Source: Siphonodentalium dalli
Lineage: Eukaryota > Mollusca > Scaphopoda > Gadilida > Siphonodentaliidae
DNA: 64,000 nucleotides
Direction: 5' to 3'
NCBI GenBank assembly: GCA_032622095.1
Contig: CP136064.1
Coordinates: 173,484,310-173,548,309 of the forward strand
Shown here: positions 57,793-64,000 of the stretch, in pieces
How positions within the stretch are numbered: position 1 is the stretch's first letter
Layout: every line of letters starts with the position of its first letter
Notes under the pieces: generated by a model
The model's input: the letters and a program-made list of their open reading frames with translations, nothing else
Told to the model about the DNA's origin: nothing
Databases searched by the model: none
Program-made: the position numbers and the translations under genes

Positions 57793-58043
57793 TCCTTTCA
57801 TGACTGGAGTGCACTGGTGTAGCATTAAAGATCCTGTGCCAGTGCATTCTCTAATATATGCGAGTCTCCCATAGGGAGCCTCTCATATATAAGAGAATGC
57901 ACTGGCTTACAAGGTCAAAGTAAATATTGTTAGGCCAATGAATTCTCATATATGGGAAGTCCCTGTGGGAGACTCACATATACAAGAGAATACATTGGCA
58001 CAGGGTTTTCGCAAAATTTCAGAAAGCTCCAGTCATGGAAGGG
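57793..58043 (-). mobile_element. TTAA palindrome MITE, copy 2
   Basis: TTAA at 57,789-57,792 and TTTA at the right. Ends TCCTTTCATGAC and complement. Two core palindromes (57,838-57,906; 57,934-57,999) are separated by a spacer. Reverse orientation relative to the 63,230 copy. It lies directly after GAGTCCCTTTAA, a TTAAAGG-type end without a visible partner. Confidence 0.82.
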
Positions 58044-59335
58044 TTTAGCTATGCCTACTCAATCTGTTCATATATTTTATTATCATTGTCAATTTTCATT
58101 TTTTTTTTGCTTGCTTTCAATGTGCACATTACCCTGCAGATGAGGATGTATGGGTTGGATATGAAACAAACAACAAATATCTGTCACTTGGACATTTTTT
58201 ATGACAATGAATGATTGATGCTGATTTTTTTTTTTTTTTTACACTTTTTACATTTCAACATTAATATACAAAATAGAACAATTTGAAATTTCATAGTACA
58301 AATTATGATTCTCACATGTACATATATGTAATAAGTCAATCTTTACAAGCCATGCTAAACTTCCAAAAATTATGGTAATTTCCTCATCTCTGTGATGACC
58401 CAGCTACGACAACCTGTCCCAGGACAATGTGAAAGAGTTAGATTTATAACTTTTTCCCAAACCAAAGGATTCCGCATCAGTAGCACTAAATGAGAACTCC
58501 CTATTAGTAGCTAAAAGATAAGTGGCCAATCGAAAAAATTAATGTAACGCAACGGGATATAATTTAGGGGAAGCCTGCACGCATCTGAGATATTATATTT
58601 GGACTTGAGTGTATGTTTACAGACGGGTCATCCCTGTGGTACAAACTGAATGCAATATTTGTGTCGTCTATACTATCGCTGGTGCGGGTTGTTGCTGGGG
58701 CAGGTCATCAGGTTCCCATTCATTGTGTGCATATAGGCTAATATACGTCGGTACTGAGTATGGACATAAAATATCACACTGTGTGCAAAATGTCTATACT
58801 GAGTATGGACCTACTTCATCACTCTAGCAAACGTCCATCACTCATAATAGGAATAAAGAAATTAGTGCTTCGGAACCAGGGTATTTTGAAGTTTTAAACC
58901 ATGTGTGATGTTCCAGGATTGTGTATCATGTATGGTAATGATAAATAACCTTTGCATGGAGTCAAGTTTTAGAGTTTTTGTGAAATTTCAGTTATATTTT
59001 TCCCACTGCAAAATTTCCATAATGTTGACTGCCCAGCACACATCAATTGGCAGAGATGTTGAAAACAAGCTGGATTTCCAGAGTTTCTGTATATCATTAT
59101 TACTCTCAACATCGTGAAATTGTTTATTGTTAAAAGTTTATAACACTGGTACGATGTAATCCTGGTGCATAAAACCTACAGTTATATGTCAGCTCATCTG
59201 CTTACAAACTTAATTATTACTTGAATCACACAATATGACATTTTGAGTATCAGAATTACACCTACTCAGCAATAAATGAAGATCATATTTAAACGTTAAA
59301 AGATGTACTCAGGGTTCCAGAATCAGAATAGTTTA
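58044..59335. other. No gene recognised (1.3 kb)
   Basis: Not obviously repetitive within this window. It holds a poly(T) run near 58,227 and a short repeated ACTGAGTATGGAC word near 58,757 and 58,797. Possibly intergenic or intronic sequence. Confidence 0.4.
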
Positions 59336-59985
59336 TTCTTCCACCATTATAAATGGTACAAAGAATGGATCAAACAATACATGATACGATACATACATAA
59401 AAGACAATAGACAACAGTGTGTGTGCATCCGATTAGGGACCAGATAGCCCACCCTGTTGCTTGCTCTCAGAACATTCCCACCGCTGTGTTTGGATTTTAA
59501 GACTCGATCTCAGCAGCTCTGGTTATATGATGGTAGCACCTAACAGCATGAGCTATAGTTCAGAATCAAAATTGTTCAGATGTTAAATTATGGAAAGACA
59601 GTGTATAACATATGGATGCATCTCAACCGTTTACTCAGAACTACTAGTTTTTTTCATTTGAAAAATTAACAAATTTACTCAGTTTCTTCTCGACGTGAGC
59701 AAGATTCAGAATTTTGCATTATTAGGATATGTGTGGTATGCCTTTGGGATATACTGCTCTCTTTCATGAGACATTTCTGTGCAATGAAAGATAATCTCCC
59801 AACAAGTTCTTTTTACAGAGTTTACAGGTACTATCGTAACACAGCGTCCCATTGCAACAGCCTGTTTCGATAGGTAAATGGTGATTACTAGTTCTAAACC
59901 TGGTTATGTTGAAAAGAATGTTATCTGTTAAATGGAGCTAATTTTCAGGATTAAATTCACATTTGATATAAAGCGTATACGTTAT
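59336..59985 (-). pseudogene. Dead LINE fragment, C-terminus and 3' UTR
   Basis: Minus-strand translation includes LFNITRFRTSNHHLPIETG and CKLCKKNLLGDY, matching FKFRTRNHRLPIETG and the knuckle of the intact LINE ORF2. Stops follow soon after. The lower part (59,336-59,640) is read as 3' UTR. It is 5'-truncated and probably the same clade as the 7,940-13,480 element. Confidence 0.8.
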
Positions 59986-60086
59986 ACGTATTTCCACACT
60001 TCCAGTTACAACATCCAAAATGTTAAAACTTGCTTTGTTCTGAAGAAAAAAATGGTGAAAATTAAATATGACATATATACCAGACC

Positions 60087-60302
60087 TACAGTAATGTCCT
60101 AAATAATCAACCCCTAAACCACAGCAGAATTATAGGAAATTTTTCAGGATTTAGTCGGAAATATGGCTTGCTGCCATTCATCGGAAAGCTCTCGGTGAGA
60201 GCTTTCCGATGAATGGCAACAAGCCATATTTCCTACTAAATCCAGAAATTTTTCCATAATTCTGTTGTGGTTAAAGGGTCATATACTTTGGGCATTACTG
60301 TA
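60087..60302. mobile_element. Palindromic TA-flanked MITE, copy 2
   Basis: Same arms as 56,281-56,502 (TACAGTAATG, CCACAGCAGAATTATAGG, GAAAGCTCTCGG centre), 216 bp, arms slightly more diverged from each other. Confidence 0.85.
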
Positions 60303-60453
60303 TATATACCAAATGTCAATATTATACAGAAGAAAAAAACTGTCCTTTTAAAAATTCGAACAATATGAAATAAATGGATAAATTAAATATCAAATAAGAT
60401 TTTTCAGGTGGCACTTCTCAGTCAAGGTGTTATTTTATACACTTGAATCTTAA

Positions 60454-61513
60454 AGGGACTCTAGGCAATCACAGTGAGTTCATGTGAAATAACACTATAG
60501 TCTGTAAATACACAGAATGGCAGGAGTGTGTTAAGGGTTTGTTGATATGGCACGAGTGCTAGCGCGGAAAGATATTATGAGAGGCACAGCCTCAAGTTTG
60601 TCCCTCCAAGATGGCATTAACACACATGTTATTCTGTGTTTATTACACCACCCATCATAGAATCTGTCAATTAAAAAACAGACTAACAAGGTTTATTTAG
60701 GCACATACACAGCTTGTTTTGTCATGCGTGATGATGCTTTTATGTATAGTTGTATTTTTATGGTTGAGGCGAATGTCATTTACATTGTGTGATGTCAACA
60801 CAGAGCCTTTATTTATCTGGGACTATTTCTTCACATGGGCAAACAACGCATAGTTATGTGAAACGTCATCGCATACCTCATAGAAGCCAATGTTAGTTTC
60901 GCGTCCCATTTGTTGATTTAAGTATGTTTTGTCGAGGTTGTGGATCATGTAATAAATAGAATCAACAACTAGTCACCAGTTTATAATGAAATTTACAAAA
61001 CTCATCCAGTAAATTAGGTCTGGACTTGTTTTGTAAATTCTGCTATAAATTGAGGACTCGTTGTAGATCCTCTACATAGTTACCAAAGTACATGAAAAAT
61101 AGATTGATTTTGTTCTTAGTAGTATTTTAATTATTAATAACTCTCCAATAATGGATCTTGCATGTCAACACAAATTTTACATAAACTTGTGCAGTGGAAT
61201 TAGCAATAAAAATCCAATAAGATATCAATGTTTTATCAAACCTTGACTGTAAACATTTGAAAAAGGTCAAAGCATTGAAAAAAATAAAAAAAAATATTCT
61301 GAAAATCATATTCAGACTACTAAACGATTAGCGATGTTGGTTGACAAATCACCAAAAGTTTTGTTTATTTAACAATGGCACAACATGCGAACTTTTCTTA
61401 TTGAAGAACTATCAATAATGAATAAATTTCTCCATGTTCTTCTCAGTGGTGATGTTTTTACAACCTTTAATTTTTTCTTGCACATATAACCACTGCGAGT
61501 GCCTTGGGTCCCT
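60454..61513. mobile_element. 1.06-kb TTAA-flanked element
   Basis: TTAA at 60,450-60,453 and 61,514-61,517. Ends AGGGACTCTAGGCAATCACA and, on the other strand, AGGGACCCAAGGCACTCGCA, about 20 bases with few mismatches. The interior has no transposase frame. Ends are of the same TTAAAGG style as 36,518 / 51,326 / 53,299 but a different family. Confidence 0.6.
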
Positions 61514-61517
61514 TTAA

Positions 61518-62951
61518 TACAAAGTAAAATAGGTTTGATAAAACTTGACTTGGATTCCTGAGTACATATTTAATGCTTCACATACTATCAACTTGAATGG
61601 GGAGGATTCATTTGATTACCATCCCAGAACAATTATTTCAACAAATGCCTGAATCTCACTGAGAACAGAGATATCGTTTAGCAAAAAGAAAAAAAAACAA
61701 TAATACTGCACAATTGGACTGGTTTCACATTAAAAACTGAATATTAATATAAAGATTGACCTGTTCATTGTATACCCACGCTATTGTTGAAATCAAGTAA
61801 ACTTTGAAAGCTTAGTCAGAGTTGGACAACAGATGATATGTGTACAGTATTTCAGTTTTCCACTGACTACAGACTTTTGTATTGCAGTTGAACTTGTGAA
61901 TGGCTCAAGGATATATTTCCCCAAGAGACGAAGTGAAATATGGCAGCACAAATGACGAGCTTGATAAATGATTCCTGGTCTTGACGGGCCGTTAGTTGGA
62001 GTGATATTAACATATTAAGTTTTTGAGCAGCGATATGCACTTGATGACAATTTGGAAAAATGTCACACAAACTGAAAAGTGCCTATTTCAATCTTATTAT
62101 AAGCAACTCCACTCAGTATTTCGGTCATTTCTAAGCAATTTCCAGCTGACTGCTGCTAATGCCAGCGAGTACTCATTCTTCTTGAGTAGTTTACAAACAC
62201 CATACTAATATGATAGCGTCAATAGTGTCAATGACACTGTAGCTCTATTTGGGGAGGGAATAATTTGGATAGGGTGTGCAAAGGATTTAGTTATGCAAGG
62301 AGTTAAATGCAAGATGACTGCTGGCAGTCTTGTATTTCATTGATAACTTTTTCAAATTTAATAGCTCCCATCTAGAGGTGATCCTAAATATGCCTGTAAA
62401 TTATAAGAAAATCTCCCCAATAAATGTTAGCTCAATTTTAACACTTTGAGGGACATCCTTTCTGAGAATTGTTTGTACATAGTTGTCAAAATCTCAGATA
62501 AGATGTAGGCAATTATGTACTAACATGTCACCAGCAAAATAATATTGCTGAAGTGTTGAAGTTTAAACTACTATTGAAATCAATAACTGATTATTCAAGA
62601 AGAGGTTTTCGCTGGTACCTGCTGGAAGTTTCTTTGAAATGACTAGTGCAGTCACATATGAAATGTCAGTAATCAGATTTGTGTGACATTTTTTATTCAC
62701 TTCCAATTGTCGTGCAAGGGCATACTGATGGACAAAAATTCATGTTAATACTGGTTAATATCACTGTAACTAACGAAAGTGAATATATTTATATGTGGCC
62801 CTAAAAAATCTGTATTAAGCACGCAGATCAGAATTGTGGGTGCAGATCAGGCTGTTTGATTACGAGGTGTTTATTTTGGTAAGGATGCAGGTTGGTGGGG
62901 ATAATTGAATTATTCTTGTCAAGAAATAAATACATGTGGCCAAAATCAAAA
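61518..62951. other. No gene recognised (1.4 kb)
   Basis: GTGTCAATGACACTGTAGCTC (62,227) and GCTCCCATCTAGAGGTGATC (62,362) are inverted matches to words in the core of the 29,199 foldback element, and AAGATGACTGCTGGCAGTCTT near 62,310 belongs to the AAGATGGCCGC hairpin family. The rest is unassigned. Confidence 0.45.
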
Positions 62952-63050
62952 TACAGTAATGCCCTAAATAATCAACTCCTTAACCACAGCAGAATTATGG
63001 GTTATTTTTCAGGAGATAGTTGGAAATATGGCTTGTTGCCATTCATCCTG
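62952..63050 (+). mobile_element. Half copy of palindromic TA MITE
   Basis: One arm only, from TACAGTAATGCCC to GCCATTCATC. The second arm is absent. Confidence 0.8.
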
Positions 63051-63229
63051 AAAACTTGATGGGCTATAGTGTTGAATGAGTTTGCTTGTGAAATATTTTT
63101 ATAGTTAATAGTAAGAGCAACATTAAATTATTTTATGAGTAACAATCCAAATAAAAATAACCATGAAAGGGACAAAATAGAGAGGATGATAATCTCGTAT
63201 TTTATATTGCCCAAGGGGTGAAATATTAA

Positions 63230-63481
63230 CCCTTTCATGACAGCTTCCTGAAATTTTGTGAAAACCCTGGGCCAATGCATTCTCTTATATATGCGAGTCT
63301 CCCACAGGGAGCCTCACATATATAAGAGAATGCATTTGCCAAACAATATTTACCTTCACCTTGTAAGCCAGTGAATTCTCTTATAAATGAGAGACTCCCT
63401 ATGGAAGACTCGCATATATAAGAGAATGCACTGGCACATGATATTTAATGCTGCACCAGCGCAGCTCCCATCATGAAAGGG
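63230..63481 (+). mobile_element. TTAA palindrome MITE, copy 3
   Basis: TTAA at 63,226-63,229, TAAA at 63,482-63,485. Ends CCCTTTCATGA and complement, 252 bp, two core palindromes (63,271-63,339; 63,367-63,435). Nearly colinear with the reverse complement of the 57,793 copy. Confidence 0.88.
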
Positions 63482-64000
63482 TAAACCCATTCAGTTCTAA
63501 AAAGTATACATTGGAAAAGCTATTAGTAATTTGTGGGCTGCTTAGATACCATATGCAGGCAGACAGGCAATGTGGATTCCTATTCGTTAATTTGTAAATA
63601 TCTTCAGATATACACAGAACTGAACTTGTGTGTTACTGACAGTCAGTTTATGGCATGAATGAGATGGCGTAAGAATAGCAAAAGAGGCCGCCAAAGGACT
63701 CGAATATTTGTCATTCTTCCATGATCGAAAGAGTACCATAAATTATTGGCCAGTGACAAACTATTAACATGTGTGGTTCTGTATTTCTTACAAGCCTTAC
63801 CAACATCTCCTAACTCAATTTTATCTGATGCTAAAAGATTTTTCATAGTATTATCTTATCTTTCCAATATACTTCTATTTTTAAAGTTCTGGTTTCATTG
63901 TTGAGTTAAACTTCATTAGCACTATGTGATGTCATCGTTGTTTTTTCAGAGACGGCCTTGGCATAAAAAAAAATCAATATTTGTGATAAGCACCACTGGA
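63482..64000. other. No gene recognised
   Basis: AT-rich end of the window without an identifiable feature. Confidence 0.4.

Noticed and set aside
1-64000. tRNA, 5S and other RNA genes
   Set aside because: No paired A-box and B-box words or cloverleaf were found by eye; a covariance-model search was not possible here.

Overview
The window is AT-rich animal DNA made almost entirely of transposable elements and tandem repeats. I find no convincing host gene, tRNA or rRNA. The only long intact reading frames belong to one endonuclease-type LINE on the minus strand (about 7,940-13,480). Short (GTCC)n-anchored repeats, MITE-rich sequence and this LINE style are what I associate with marine lophotrochozoans, most likely a mollusc. 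That assignment is inference from repeat style only.

Layout. 1-7,940: a TTAA-flanked MITE with two internal palindromes, a 40-bp minisatellite, a G/C-tract inverted-repeat element and unassigned sequence. 7,940-13,480: a two-ORF LINE. 13,577-15,480: a MITE scrap, a 16-bp minisatellite, a near-perfect 111-bp palindrome and unassigned sequence. 15,225-47,465: a roughly 32-kb mirror-like block. Two satellite-like arrays in opposite orientation (15,485-20,335 and 40,255-47,035) enclose a field of self-complementary AATAAGC-rich modules (called R here). The field is interrupted by a 3.7-kb foldback element with an 11-bp target duplication, a LINE fragment that carries its own 2.5-kb foldback element, a TTAA MITE and composite repeats. 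47,466-64,000: (GTCC)n-anchored tandem-module elements, TTAA MITEs, palindromic TA-flanked MITEs and two dead LINE fragments in otherwise unassigned sequence.

How the parts relate. No transposase is visible for any DNA element, so all look non-autonomous. The arrays show hierarchical order. The unit is about 540 bp, built of a long (about 360 bp) and a short (about 185 bp) module. It is arranged as dimers in the left array and as trimers in the right. An 8-bp deletion is fixed in all regular right-array units but absent from the innermost right copy. This indicates separate homogenisation of the two arms after they were formed. Nesting gives a relative order: R field first, then LINE fragment, then 2.5-kb foldback element.
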